A stretch of 64,000 bases of DNA from Oceanospirillaceae bacterium (lineage in GTDB: Bacteria; Pseudomonadota; Gammaproteobacteria; Pseudomonadales; Balneatricaceae), in the NCBI GenBank assembly GCA_013215505.1, contig JABSQZ010000027.1:20420-84419 (forward strand), written 5' to 3'. The notes under the pieces are model-generated. The model did no database searches, was not told where the DNA came from, and worked only from the letters and a program-made list of their open reading frames with translations. How positions within the stretch are numbered: the first letter of the stretch is position 1; each line of letters opens with the position of its first letter. Shown piece after piece: positions 1-8,733 of this stretch. The position numbers and the translations under genes are program-made.

Positions 1-68
1 AAAAGCGCTTTGGCTTATCAAGACTAAAGTCAATGAAACTATTAGTTTTTTCATGCTAACTCTCTCAG

Positions 69-863
69 TTAATGGCCCGTTTGTTCGCGGTGCCAGGGGA
101 TTAAAGCTTTCAGTAGTAAATCGGTAAAGTAATAGAGGGTGATGGAAAACAGCGCCAGAATAAACAGCGCTGCAAACATGTCGGCGATCTGCATGCGCGC
201 ATTGGCCTGCAACATCAGATAACCCAGGCCACCGGATGAACCGACCCACTCACCCACCACCGCGCCAATAGGGGCCACAACGGCGGCCACGCGAATGCCT
301 GAGGCCAGAGTCGGCAGTGCCGCCGGCAGTCGGATGTGCCACAGCTGCCGCCATTTGTTGGCCCCCATAGTGTGCGCCAGATCCAGATAGCCGATGGGGG
401 TGTAGCGCAAGCCGTCAAAGCAGGTAGTGGTCACAGGGAAAAAGATAATCAGCGCCGCCATTATCACTTTGGAGGTCATGCCGTAGCCGAACCAGAGCAT
501 TAAAATAGGCGCCAGGGCAAACACCGGGATCGCCTGACTGGCGATTAAAACCGGCAGTAGCCAGCGCCGCAGCGGCTTGAACAACAGCATTTGCAGCGCA
601 AACAGCAGCCCCATCAGCAAACCGAGTATCAGCCCCAGCACTATTTCGCTCATAGTGATCAAGCTGTGACTCAGCAGCAGCTGGTAGCTGCCGATTAACT
701 TTTCCAGCACCAGCAGTGGCGGCGGTAAAATAAAAGGTGGCATCTCAAAATACACCACTATTACCTGCCACAGCAGTAAGATAACCGCAGTAGTGATCGC
801 CAGCCGGCAGAGGCTGGAGAAACTGCTGCCCAGTGTGGCTGTGTTAAAGGTGATTTTAGCCAT
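69..863 (-). CDS. thiX: ABC transporter permease, thiamine-precursor type (ThiX-like)
   Basis: Inner-membrane permease of the SsuC/TauC/ThiX family, expected to pass a pyrimidine thiamine precursor with the ATPase encoded just upstream. The protein has about six hydrophobic segments and the binding-protein-dependent permease region around residues 130-220, with the EAA-like stretch HTMGANKWRQLWHIRLPAALP. An in-frame upstream start would add 18 residues (MLNWVTTSRV...) that look unlike a permease N-terminus. I chose the ATG of MAKITF, which overlaps the end of the ATPase gene by 8 bp, as expected for translational coupling. The thiamine assignment rests on context: third gene of an operon headed by a TPP riboswitch and thiD. 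The matching binding protein (thiY) is not in the window and may lie beyond its left edge. Family is certain, substrate is inferred. Confidence 0.85.
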   Translation of the reverse strand: MAKITFNTATLGSSFSSLCRLAITTAVILLLWQVIVVYFEMPPFILPPPLLVLEKLIGSYQLLLSHSLITMSEIVLGLILGLLMGLLFALQMLLFKPLRRWLLPVLIASQAIPVFALAPILMLWFGYGMTSKVIMAALIIFFPVTTTCFDGLRYTPIGYLDLAHTMGANKWRQLWHIRLPAALPTLASGIRVAAVVAPIGAVVGEWVGSSGGLGYLMLQANARMQIADMFAALFILALFSITLYYFTDLLLKALIPWHREQTGH

Positions 864-1599
864 GTTGCACCTGCATTTTTTGCAGCAAACTCTGCTGGTA
901 GTGACCCAGTTCAGCATCTACTGCTCTGGGGGGGAGCGAGTCGGGTAAGGGCAGGGGTAACAGCTGCTGATCGGCGCTAAAGAGATAGAGCTGGTCGCCC
1001 AGGCGCAGTGCCTCCTGCGGGTCATGAGTGATTAACAATACAGTGCGATCCTGCAGCACTTGCGCGGCTAAATTCTGTAACTTGTAGCGATTGACGGCAT
1101 CCAGTGCTGAAAAAGGCTCGTCCATCAGTACTATCGGCGTGTCCTGCATCAACGTTCGGGCCAGTGCCACTCGCTGGCGCATACCGCCGGAGAGCTGATC
1201 GGGCAGTGATTTTTCGATACCTGACAGATTTAGCTGTTCCAGTAACTGTCTGGCTCGGTGTTGCTGTGCAGCGCTGACCTTGCCGGTTAACAACCTCGCC
1301 TTAAGGCAGACGTTGTCCAATACGTTCAGCCAAGGTAACAGCAGGTCTTGCTGGGCCATGTAGGAGATGCGGTTGTCGATGCTCAGGCCATCGCTGCAAC
1401 TTATCTCGCCACTGAGCTGGTGACTGGAGTCGATCAGACCTGCCAGCAGGCGCAGTAAACTGGTTTTACCGCACCCGCTGGGTCCCAGCAGGCAGGTCCA
1501 TTTTTTTGCTGGCAAGTTCAAGTTCAGCCCAGAAAAAGTAGCACGCGCTGCACCGGCATACTGCAGCGAAGCGTCGCTTAGTTGCACACAGATGCTCAT
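856..1599 (-). CDS. thiZ: ABC transporter ATP-binding protein, thiamine-precursor type (ThiZ-like)
   Basis: Cytoplasmic ATPase that energises the neighbouring permease. Visible motifs are Walker A GPSGCGKT (residues 39-46), Q-loop MAQQD (81-85), signature LSGGM (136-140), Walker B IVLMDEP (156-162) and the switch histidine in LITHD. The length of 247 residues is normal for the nitrate/sulfonate/thiamine (SsuB/TauB) ATPase group. It overlaps thiD by 4 bp and thiX by 8 bp, so all three are probably one transcript controlled by the TPP riboswitch. Sequence alone cannot separate ThiZ from SsuB-type ATPases; the riboswitch and thiD decide the name. Confidence 0.88.
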   Translation of the reverse strand: MSICVQLSDASLQYAGAARATFSGLNLNLPAKKWTCLLGPSGCGKTSLLRLLAGLIDSSHQLSGEISCSDGLSIDNRISYMAQQDLLLPWLNVLDNVCLKARLLTGKVSAAQQHRARQLLEQLNLSGIEKSLPDQLSGGMRQRVALARTLMQDTPIVLMDEPFSALDAVNRYKLQNLAAQVLQDRTVLLITHDPQEALRLGDQLYLFSADQQLLPLPLPDSLPPRAVDAELGHYQQSLLQKMQVQHG

Positions 1600-2462
1600 C
1601 GCTTGGGCTGGGCGTAAAAGTGGTGTACCGGACCGGCACCACTGCCAATCTGCAGTTGATCTGCCTGTTTGATGGCCTCACTGATGTAGCCCTTGGCACT
1701 GCCGATGGCGCTGGTCAGGTCCTGACCTTGTGCCAGGTAAGAGGCGATCGCCGAAGAGAGCGTGCAGCCGGTGCCGTGAGTGTTTTTGGTGTCGATACGC
1801 GCGCTGCTGAAAATTTGCTGTTGGCTGTGGCTCAGCCAGTAGTCGCTGCTGGTGGCCCCCGTTAAGTGGCCGCCTTTGACCAGTACCGACTGGCTGCCCA
1901 GCTCGAGCAGCTCGCGACACAGTTGCAAGCCATCTTCGACTGACTGGCCCGGGTCTCTGCCCAGCAGTGCCAGCGCCTCGGGAATATTGGGGGTGATCAC
2001 AGTGGCCAGTGGCAATAACTCATAGATCAAGCTCGAGATAGCCTCTCTGGCCAGTAACAGGTCGCCGCTGGTGGCCACCATTACCGGGTCTAAGACGATG
2101 TGTTTAACGGGATGTTTTTTCAGGGCAGTGGCAACGGTTTTGATGGTTGCCGCGTCGCCTAGCATGCCTATTTTGACGACATCTACGGCGATATCACTGA
2201 ACACAGCAGCAAATTGTTGCTCGATGAAAGCTTGCTCTATGGGCAGTACCCCAGTGACGCCTAAGGTGTTTTGTGCGGTGAGTGCGGTGATAACTGTGCA
2301 GGCGTAGCTGCCGGTGGCCGAAATGGTTTTAATGTCAGCTTGGATGCCGGCACCGCCGCCACTGTCTGATCCCGCGACCGTCAGCACTATGGGAGTGTGG
2401 TTTTTAACTTGAGATGCAGCGCGTTGCGATTGCAGCGCGGCAGATTGCTTGAGATTGTCCAC
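1596..2462 (-). CDS. thiD: Hydroxymethylpyrimidine kinase / phosphomethylpyrimidine kinase ThiD
   Basis: Phosphorylates HMP and then HMP-P to HMP-PP for thiamine synthesis or salvage. The ribokinase-like fold is clear: VAGSDSGGGAGIQADIK near the N-terminus, the GMLGD segment, DPVMVATSG, the NIPEAL stretch, VLVKGGH, and the C-terminal anion-hole motif NTHGTGCTLSSAIASYL with its catalytic aspartate replaced by the usual GTGC loop. A longer TTG-initiated form is possible but has CAGG directly against the start. The GTG chosen here has AGGA at a 6-nt spacing (TAGGAATTACA then GTG) and gives 288 aa, slightly longer than typical (about 265). First gene of the operon, 55 bp after the riboswitch. Confidence 0.93.
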   Translation of the reverse strand: MDNLKQSAALQSQRAASQVKNHTPIVLTVAGSDSGGGAGIQADIKTISATGSYACTVITALTAQNTLGVTGVLPIEQAFIEQQFAAVFSDIAVDVVKIGMLGDAATIKTVATALKKHPVKHIVLDPVMVATSGDLLLAREAISSLIYELLPLATVITPNIPEALALLGRDPGQSVEDGLQLCRELLELGSQSVLVKGGHLTGATSSDYWLSHSQQQIFSSARIDTKNTHGTGCTLSSAIASYLAQGQDLTSAIGSAKGYISEAIKQADQLQIGSGAGPVHHFYAQPKR

Positions 2463-2516
2463 TGTAATTCCTAAATTTTGCGCGGACAACCTGAGGCACG
2501 AATGCTATCAATCAAG

Positions 2517-2601
2517 TTAGTTCCCTACGCCAATATGAGTTGGATCAGGTTCAGCGGGTCCAGTATTAAATACCATCTCAGCCCTAAGGCCCCCCGACTA
2601 A
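2517..2601 (-). promoter_or_regulatory. TPP (THI-box) riboswitch controlling thiD-thiZ-thiX
   Basis: Read on the minus strand, the segment contains the hallmark conserved pieces of the thiamine pyrophosphate aptamer in order. These are GGGGGGCC, then GGGCTGAGA, then ACCCGCTGAACCTGATCC, then GGCGTAGGGAACT. The outer P1 arms (TTAGTCGGGG / the terminal GGGAACTA) close the element. It lies about 55 nt before the thiD start. The aptamer should repress the operon when TPP is abundant; whether through translation or termination is not resolved, since no clear U-tract terminator is visible before thiD. Confidence 0.95.
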
Positions 2602-3002
2602 CGAGCGCGTATCATAGACGTATTAAATTTTTGATGCAAATGCATTGATAAATAGATGGCGTTTTCGGGGGCCAGAGTGTTTTGCAACCGGGTTAATGTT
2701 TGCTGGGCTAGCGGTATACAGAGGCAGTTCGAAGGGAGAAAATCTGTCGTAAATAATAGCCAGAGAATATAATTCACCGTCCACCAAGAGCGCTCTATGC
2801 TGGAGTTAGACTGCACTTGGGGAAGAGGGGATTTAGTGTTTACTATGTTTGGTTCCAAGTGTCAGGCATAACCCCTAATAACTTAGATAAGAGTATTTGA
2901 TAAAGATACAGATGAGAGGATTGGACACATGCAGGCATTTCAAAAGTACTGGGAAGATGTGTTTATGGAACTAAAATGCGTCTGGAAAACTAAGATGTAG
3001 CA
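2602..3002. other. Intergenic region, no gene recognised
   Basis: This stretch between the riboswitch and the binding-protein relic should hold the thi promoter. An 86-codon minus-strand reading frame exists (2598-2858), but it has no recognisable family and overlaps the aptamer, so I do not call it. Confidence 0.5.
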
Positions 3003-3005
3003 CAT

Positions 3006-3371
3006 TTAGTTATATTGCTGAATGATTTTTGATAGATCGCCATTTTCTTTCATTATGGCGAGCTCTTGATTAAAAATTAAAACAAAGGACTGCCATTTTT
3101 TATTAAACATAATTCTGTACTCATAACTGTTTATTGGCTGCTTTGAGATATAAAGTTTTCCCCGCATAGAGGGGGCATTTTTAATGATCCACTTGCCCAC
3201 AAGTTCGTTCACAATCGCGCCGTGACTGCGGTGCTTTAGGGTTTTTTTCAGCATTAAGACCTCACTGATAGCTGCTGTGGTTTGTATCTTTCCATCGTCA
3301 ATAAATGGCTGCAACTTAGGGTGGTAATAACCTAAGTTGATTCCAATCAGTTTCCTATCACGTCTATTGTG
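3006..3371 (-). pseudogene. Relic of an SBP_bac_3 periplasmic amino-acid-type binding protein (C-terminal part)
   Basis: The minus frame reads DRKLIGINLGYYHPKLQPF, then residues such as GKIQTTAAISEVLMLKKTL, and ends with LAIMKENGDLSKIIQQYN. This is the typical C-terminal lobe and tail of extracellular solute-binding protein family 3. The frame runs into a stop (TAA near 3373-3378), so about half the usual 240 residues and the signal peptide are missing. The nearest ATG falls inside the domain. It is therefore a 5'-truncated remnant, related in type to the two intact orphan binding proteins at 5.2 and 8.7 kb. Confidence 0.7.
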
Positions 3372-3498
3372 TTAACTATTTCACTTGGCTAAAAAGACAA
3401 GTTAGGGAATTTCCTCAGTGATTCTCCGCCTCCAGTCATGGAAAATACTTCACCAGTACAGAATGTTTTTTGTTTGATGGATCAGGCGATAAGCTAAG

Positions 3499-5157
3499 AT
3501 GAAAATAAGTGCCAAATTAATTTCGGTGAGATTTTTGTTTCTCTTTATCATGTTATTGGGAACCTTTCTGGCCTCCTATTTTTATGCCATACCTCATGTC
3601 GAACAACATGAAAAAAGCCAGGGACTTAAAGATATCTCAAGGGTAATACACCGAACTGATCAGGAACTCGATTTGCTGCGGTTTCTGGCGACAGGTTGGG
3701 GGGAGTGGGATGATACCTATGCTTATATCAATGATCGTAATAAGGCCTATGAGAAATCAAATTTAGGCCATAAGACACTTTTGGAGATGGAAATAGATTT
3801 CATCTTTATTGTTAAGGTAAATGGTCAGGTGATCTGGAAACAGTTTTCAGAAAAGATTAAAAAGTTTGCAACACCAGCGCTTTGGCAAAAGAATAACTGG
3901 GGTGAACAGCATCCTTTCATTGCTCTGATGTCCGATCAGGAGAAGGGATTGATATATAGCGATTTTGGCGCTTTGCTGGTTGCAGGATCGCAAATTGTCA
4001 CTAGTCAGGGAAAGGGCGACAGCCGCGGTTATTTCTTTTTTGGTAAGCTAATATCTAATGAATTAGTCAAGAAATTCTCACAAGATCTTGAATTTCAGAT
4101 TGAAATGTCGATTGCTGAAAATCAGGATGCAGATGACGTGCACTTTGTGTCTCAGCATAAGAAAATTGTATATGGCAAAATAAAGCTTGCTAACAGCAGC
4201 ACTCATTCCCTCTCAATCAGTATTTTTCAATCACGGCCATTTTATCAAGAGGCGATAAAGGCCATAAAATATAATCTTCTGGTTGTTCTGGGCTTAGGTG
4301 TTTTATCTTCAGTGATCACTTTTTTTATTCTAAAAAAAATACTTATCAATCCAATCATACAGTTGCGGCAACAAGCCTTCAAATTTGGCAGAGATCAAAG
4401 TTCGATACCGATTAAGTTATTAAACAGTAATGATGAACTGGGACATTTATCCGCTTCCCTAGTGAATATGGCGAATGAACTTAAAAGAATCTGGGGACTC
4501 CAGGAGCAAGAAAAGAATGAATATTTGACTGCCAGTAATACCGATGCACTGACTCAATTAAATAACAGACGCTGCATGATATCTATCCTCAGCAAACAAC
4601 AGACATGGAGTACGCCTAAACATTGGTCATTTCTCATGTTGGATATCGATTATTTTAAAAATATTAATGACAAATGGGGCCACGATGTAGGTGACACAGT
4701 GTTGCAACAGTTTTCCTCGATATTAAAAGAAGTCTGCCGCGGTTCGGATATTATATTTCGCTCCGGAGGAGAGGAATTTGTGGTGGTCTGTGAAGGGGCA
4801 ACTCAAGTGCAGGGTTGCCTGGTCGTTGAGAGGATAAGAAAAGCGGTTGAAATCTATGAGTTTGGCCCCGGGGGCAAGAGCTTCAACGTCACTTGCTCAA
4901 TTGGCTTTTATTCAATGTACAACACTAAACCTAATGTAAACTGGGAGATCAAACTAAAACTAGCGGATTGTGCTATGTATGCTGCCAAAAACAGCGGCAG
5001 GAACACTTGGGTGGGGTTGGCGATCAACCAGCAGTCACCGTTGCTTGATAAATACAAGTTACCTGGCGATGTTGATTCGTTAGTGGCTGATATTAAAAGT
5101 GAGAAGTTGCTGGTTTTGTCGCCACAACCAGTGCCTGAAGATGTCCAGTGGCGTTGA
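3499..5157 (+). CDS. Membrane diguanylate cyclase with CHASE4 sensor domain
   Basis: Predicted to make cyclic di-GMP in response to a periplasmic signal. Domain order: an N-terminal membrane segment (about residues 9-28), a periplasmic CHASE4-type domain with the tell-tale WGEWDDTYAYINDRN, a second membrane segment (about 257-280), a HAMP-like linker, and a C-terminal GGDEF domain. The catalytic motif is GGEEF at residues 423-427. The metal-binding MLDIDYFKNIND is intact. An RGSD five residues before the motif is a complete RxxD inhibitory site, so product inhibition is expected. No EAL domain is present. A tail of about 50 residues follows the cyclase domain. It stands alone, flanked by binding-protein genes on the opposite strand. 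Confidence 0.93.
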   Translation: MKISAKLISVRFLFLFIMLLGTFLASYFYAIPHVEQHEKSQGLKDISRVIHRTDQELDLLRFLATGWGEWDDTYAYINDRNKAYEKSNLGHKTLLEMEIDFIFIVKVNGQVIWKQFSEKIKKFATPALWQKNNWGEQHPFIALMSDQEKGLIYSDFGALLVAGSQIVTSQGKGDSRGYFFFGKLISNELVKKFSQDLEFQIEMSIAENQDADDVHFVSQHKKIVYGKIKLANSSTHSLSISIFQSRPFYQEAIKAIKYNLLVVLGLGVLSSVITFFILKKILINPIIQLRQQAFKFGRDQSSIPIKLLNSNDELGHLSASLVNMANELKRIWGLQEQEKNEYLTASNTDALTQLNNRRCMISILSKQQTWSTPKHWSFLMLDIDYFKNINDKWGHDVGDTVLQQFSSILKEVCRGSDIIFRSGGEEFVVVCEGATQVQGCLVVERIRKAVEIYEFGPGGKSFNVTCSIGFYSMYNTKPNVNWEIKLKLADCAMYAAKNSGRNTWVGLAINQQSPLLDKYKLPGDVDSLVADIKSEKLLVLSPQPVPEDVQWR

Positions 5158-5241
5158 TGCAAGAAGAATTGGTAGTTCAGGGTCTCCAACACCTAAGTCG
5201 CTCGGGATTTAGTTATACAGTTTTCCTTGATAATGACACTA

Positions 5242-5994
5242 CTACAATCTGGAAGAATTGTTTACCGCCCTAACAATCTTTGCATAACTACCATCCTGTT
5301 TCATTTTCTCAATAGAGGTGGCAATTTCCTCCGCTAACTGATGATGTTTTTTATGTATATAGGAGTAAATTCTGACCGGGTGTACCTTGGTTATTTTTAT
5401 GATATTTGAAAAATGACTGCGACCTGCTAACAAACTATCCCCCAGCCTGCTTTCAGATACCACTACATCTATAAGACCATCAGATAGCATTTTGAAGGCA
5501 TGGGTATCGCTGTTGGCCACTACTATCTGTTTTTTTTGCAAAAATTGGTGAAGAATTTTCTGCATGTTAATTCTACCCCTTGTATAGGCTACCCGGTAGC
5601 CTTTGAGGTCATTCCAAGTTTCGAATTTTATCTCTTGGGTGGCAAATACTGCCTGCCAGATAGTCAGCATTTCAGATTCAATCCTAATTAGGCCAGGGTA
5701 TTTACCGCCACTGACTTTATGAAAATCATAAACCCGGTGTAGCTCACCGTCTGAGGCTCCAGTATTTGAATATAATAGCGATCTTAGACTAGGGTAAGGA
5801 ACCGCTTTAAACCTAATGCCGTTGCGTCTAAAGGCCTCAGTTAATATAGGTACGATTATACGGGGTTGATGATAATGAAGAGGCTGGCTGGCGGTAAAAG
5901 TAATTTCTTCTACGGCTTGGCTGGACAAGGGGGTAAACGTAAATAAAATGACGAGGAAAAGGCAGCATAGTTTTATGCCAGAAGGGTTTTGCAT
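5242..5994 (-). CDS. Orphan SBP_bac_3 family periplasmic binding protein
   Basis: A 250-residue secreted protein with a Sec signal peptide (hydrophobic core LCCLFLVILFTFTPL, probable cleavage after SSQA). The mature part has the family 3 solute-binding layout, including TIWQAVFATQ, the WNDLKGYRVAYTRGR stretch at the lobe boundary, and the MLSDGLIDVVVSES segment. The C-terminus (KMKQDGSYAKIVRAV) is typical. No permease or ATPase gene is nearby, so it may act as a sensor partner or serve a distant transporter. Many gammaproteobacteria carry such orphan genes. Ligand unknown. Confidence 0.8.
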   Translation of the reverse strand: MQNPSGIKLCCLFLVILFTFTPLSSQAVEEITFTASQPLHYHQPRIIVPILTEAFRRNGIRFKAVPYPSLRSLLYSNTGASDGELHRVYDFHKVSGGKYPGLIRIESEMLTIWQAVFATQEIKFETWNDLKGYRVAYTRGRINMQKILHQFLQKKQIVVANSDTHAFKMLSDGLIDVVVSESRLGDSLLAGRSHFSNIIKITKVHPVRIYSYIHKKHHQLAEEIATSIEKMKQDGSYAKIVRAVNNSSRL

Positions 5995-6540
5995 GTTCGG
6001 CCCGTGTTGGGTTAACGTTAAGTAAAAACGCCATCCTTAGCGCCATAGCCACCATCAATCGTTATCGCTGTAACACTTATATAAGCGTCCGGATCAGATC
6101 TGATGCTTTAAAAATGATCTCTACTGCACATTCCTATACGAAAGCGAGGGAGCCTACAGGTAATCTTGCTAGCTTAGCCATTTATACCTCCTTTACATCT
6201 GTTTATTAATAGACAAAATCGGGCTTTTAATCATTCTGAACTGGCACGAATAAAGACGTACAAGAAAGACTCCAGATATTAACAAGATGATTAAAGGGAT
6301 ATATTTGTTCAGGTTGTCGGTGCCGGCAGTTTAGCAGCTGCGGTGAAATCCATCGTCGGCGAGCAAGGACATAAGTGCACCTGAGTATCGACCGGTCGTG
6401 TTACTCCCTGATCATCTGAAACTTATCATAAAACATAATTGCGAAATTTTCCCGTAAAAAGAGGATTTTGTACGAAACGCTGACCTTCGTATACTACCTG
6501 ATAGAACAATTATTAATGGCCCAATTTGGATGACCATCCT
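5995..6540. other. Intergenic region, no gene recognised
   Basis: About 550 bp upstream of the minus-strand binding protein and left of the octamer repeat. Several short reading frames are present on both strands, none resembling a known family. One stretch near 6310-6380 reads as a possible short coding remnant (VQVVGAGSLAAAVKSIVGEQGH), but it is too short to assign. Confidence 0.4.
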
Positions 6541-6660
6541 CTCAAAACCTCAAAACCTCAAAACCTCAAAACCTCAAAACCTCAAAACCTCAAAACCTCA
6601 AAATCTCAAGACCTCAAGACCTCAAGACCTCAAGACCTCAAGACCTCAAGACCTCAAGAC
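6541..6660. repeat. Octamer tandem repeat (CTCAAAAC / CTCAAGAC), 15 units
   Basis: Seven perfect copies of CTCAAAAC, one transitional CTCAAAAT, then seven perfect copies of CTCAAGAC. Each half is homogeneous, so one variant appears to have expanded separately from the other. It differs from the other arrays in the window by its period of 8 instead of 7. It is not attached to a recognised gene end. Confidence 0.97.
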
Positions 6661-7093
6661 CTCGAACATAGTAAAATTCCCCGACATCAACATGTCTGCT
6701 ATTGGTCTATAGCGTCGATTTCGACTGACTGTTTTTGCCTTAGTAAATCAGCCTGGATAATCGGAGGAATTGACAAATACCTGAAATTTAGAAGGTATTT
6801 TGAGAATCAGAAAAAGCTGACTAGAAAGTTAAAGGCATCTCATATATATAGAATGCCAGGCCGGATTGTCGGGCCGCTTAGGTTAAATCATCTAAATTAC
6901 ACTATTGCTATAAGCAGTGAATTCGCAGCATTTAGCTATTGTGTTGGGTCTAGGACTATTTCTTGAATTTGGAAAAAGAGCCAAAATCTGGATTTAATCG
7001 GATATTTGTTCACCTGTAATTGGTACACAATTAGATCTTGTTGGCCTATTTCCCAACAAAATAACAAGTTACAACAAAGGATAAAGGTGCGTA
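6661..7093. other. Intergenic region between octamer repeat and sensor kinase
   Basis: Holds the expected promoter of the kinase. A 146-codon plus-strand frame crosses the repeat into this region, but it begins with translated repeat and has no recognisable domain. I see no convincing gene. Confidence 0.4.
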
Positions 7094-8284
7094 ATGGAAT
7101 CAACATCGATTTTTAACAATGATAGCTATATGCCACATGGGGTCTGCTACTTATGGCAGCCCGAAATTTTGTGGACCACAGCCATATCTGATGTCGTCAT
7201 AGCCCTGGCTTATTTTTCCATTACCGCTGCAATGATTGTGTTTGTGAAACGCCGCAAAGACTTACCTTATCCCTGGTTTTTTATCCTGGCGGGCTCGATA
7301 ATCTTTGTTGCCTGTGGTTTATCTCATTTAGTCAGCGCAATCGTCATCTGGAAACCCATTTACGGTATATCAGCAGTTGTAAAAGCAATCACCGCAGTCG
7401 CCTCGTTGACGACCGGTATTGTTATCTGGTTTGTATTGCCTTTTTTCCTCAAACTACCCAGCCCAAGCATGTTAGAAAAGAAAAATGAAGCCTTACAAAC
7501 ATCGATTAAAACATTACATTTTGCCCAAGATCAGCTGGTGGAATCCAGAAAAATGGCGTCTTTAGGCGGCTTAGTCACTGGCGTGGCCCATGAGATTAAC
7601 ACCCCGGTAGGCACTGCAGTGACAGCGGTGACACATTTGATGGATTTCACCGATAACTTGAAATTTAGTCTTCTGACAACTGCGATGTCGGACACAACAA
7701 TGAACAAGTTTCTAAAAGAAGTCACTATATGTACCAACATGGTCAGTAAAAATTTAAACAGAGCCTCTGATATTATTATGAGCTTTAAACAAGTTGCCGT
7801 TGATCAGTCAGACAAACATATACGGGTATATAACGCGAAAAGATATATTGACGGGGTGTTGATGAACCTGAGACCAATGGTTGGGCAAACACCTTATGAA
7901 ATCACTATGAGCTGCGATGATCATATCGAAATTAATGGTGACCCGGGAGATATCACCCAAATTTTAACCAATTTAGTGGTCAATTCTTTACAACATGGCC
8001 TTGATGGGAAGGAGGAGGGGCTGATTACTATAGAAATTACCCAGCAAGATCAGACTATCTTGATCCATTACCAAGACAATGGTCGCGGTATGAACAAAAA
8101 GCACCTTGAGCGTATATATGAACCTTTTTTCACCACTAAACGTGGTTCAGGCAACAGTGGTTTAGGTATGCATATTGTTTATAATTTAGTGACACAATCA
8201 CTAAATGGATCTATAGATTGTGTCAGTGAAGTAGATCATGGTGTACAGTTTTCGATTAAGTTTGGTGCCAATAGCAGTAAATAG
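7094..8284 (+). CDS. Sensor histidine kinase with ethylene-receptor-like membrane domain
   Basis: The first 120 residues form three membrane helices that resemble the copper/ethylene-binding domain of plant ETR1 and cyanobacterial Etr1. They read SDVVIALAYFSI (Asp33, Tyr40), then FVACGLSHLV with Cys74 and His78 spaced like ETR1 Cys65/His69. The ETR1 Pro36 position is Thr44 here, so binding is not guaranteed. A short coiled coil leads into a HisKA domain with phospho-acceptor His166 (AHEINTPVG). The ATPase domain has N box NLVVNSLQHG, G1 DNGRGM, an F box and G2 GSGNSGLGMHI. No GAF or PAS domain separates sensor and kinase, and no response regulator gene is adjacent. AAGGTG precedes the ATG at a good distance. 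Kinase identity is certain; the ethylene or copper ligand is inference. Confidence 0.9.
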   Translation: MESTSIFNNDSYMPHGVCYLWQPEILWTTAISDVVIALAYFSITAAMIVFVKRRKDLPYPWFFILAGSIIFVACGLSHLVSAIVIWKPIYGISAVVKAITAVASLTTGIVIWFVLPFFLKLPSPSMLEKKNEALQTSIKTLHFAQDQLVESRKMASLGGLVTGVAHEINTPVGTAVTAVTHLMDFTDNLKFSLLTTAMSDTTMNKFLKEVTICTNMVSKNLNRASDIIMSFKQVAVDQSDKHIRVYNAKRYIDGVLMNLRPMVGQTPYEITMSCDDHIEINGDPGDITQILTNLVVNSLQHGLDGKEEGLITIEITQQDQTILIHYQDNGRGMNKKHLERIYEPFFTTKRGSGNSGLGMHIVYNLVTQSLNGSIDCVSEVDHGVQFSIKFGANSSK

Positions 8285-8733
8285 TTGGCTGACACAAAGT
8301 TACTGCGAATTTTGGTATTAGACGAAATTGCTACTTTGTTCATCTGTACTCATCTGTTTCTAATATAAAGAGTGTTTTGTACTTCCATGCTGGCCGCGTT
8401 TAACCTAAATAGAGAGTTGCTACTATGCACATGCGGGGGCGGGTGTTGTATTTTTGGTCCTGTCCTAGTGCCCTTACTGACAAATGCTAGACAGAGCTCC
8501 TACCCGGTCTAATCGGCCCTGGTAAAAGCAGGAGCCGACAGATCGCAGACATGCTGATTAGGTTATTTTTACTTAAACGACTATTTTAAATGAAACGCCC
8601 TGTGCGGATCCACTTTAAAGGTGCTGTGGGCGGCTAGTAGGTGAAATACTCAGCTAGCAGATACTGTATCTGGTTTGTTTGAGAGAATACGTTTCCTGCT
8701 TCAATAAGATTAATGAATGAAAATGCAATCAAC
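8285..8733. other. Intergenic region between convergent genes, with a structured repeat copy
   Basis: No gene recognised. Around 8590-8640 there is a segment (TGAAACGCCCTGTGCGG, then AAAGGTGCT, then CGGCTA) that matches a second copy near 13500-13550 in the same order. See findings. Confidence 0.45.

Noticed and set aside
2598..2858. 86-residue minus-strand protein
   Set aside because: Overlaps the riboswitch, no recognisable domain, no good ribosome-binding site.
6526..6966. 146-residue protein containing the octamer array
   Set aside because: The reading frame is mostly translated repeat, and no domain follows it.
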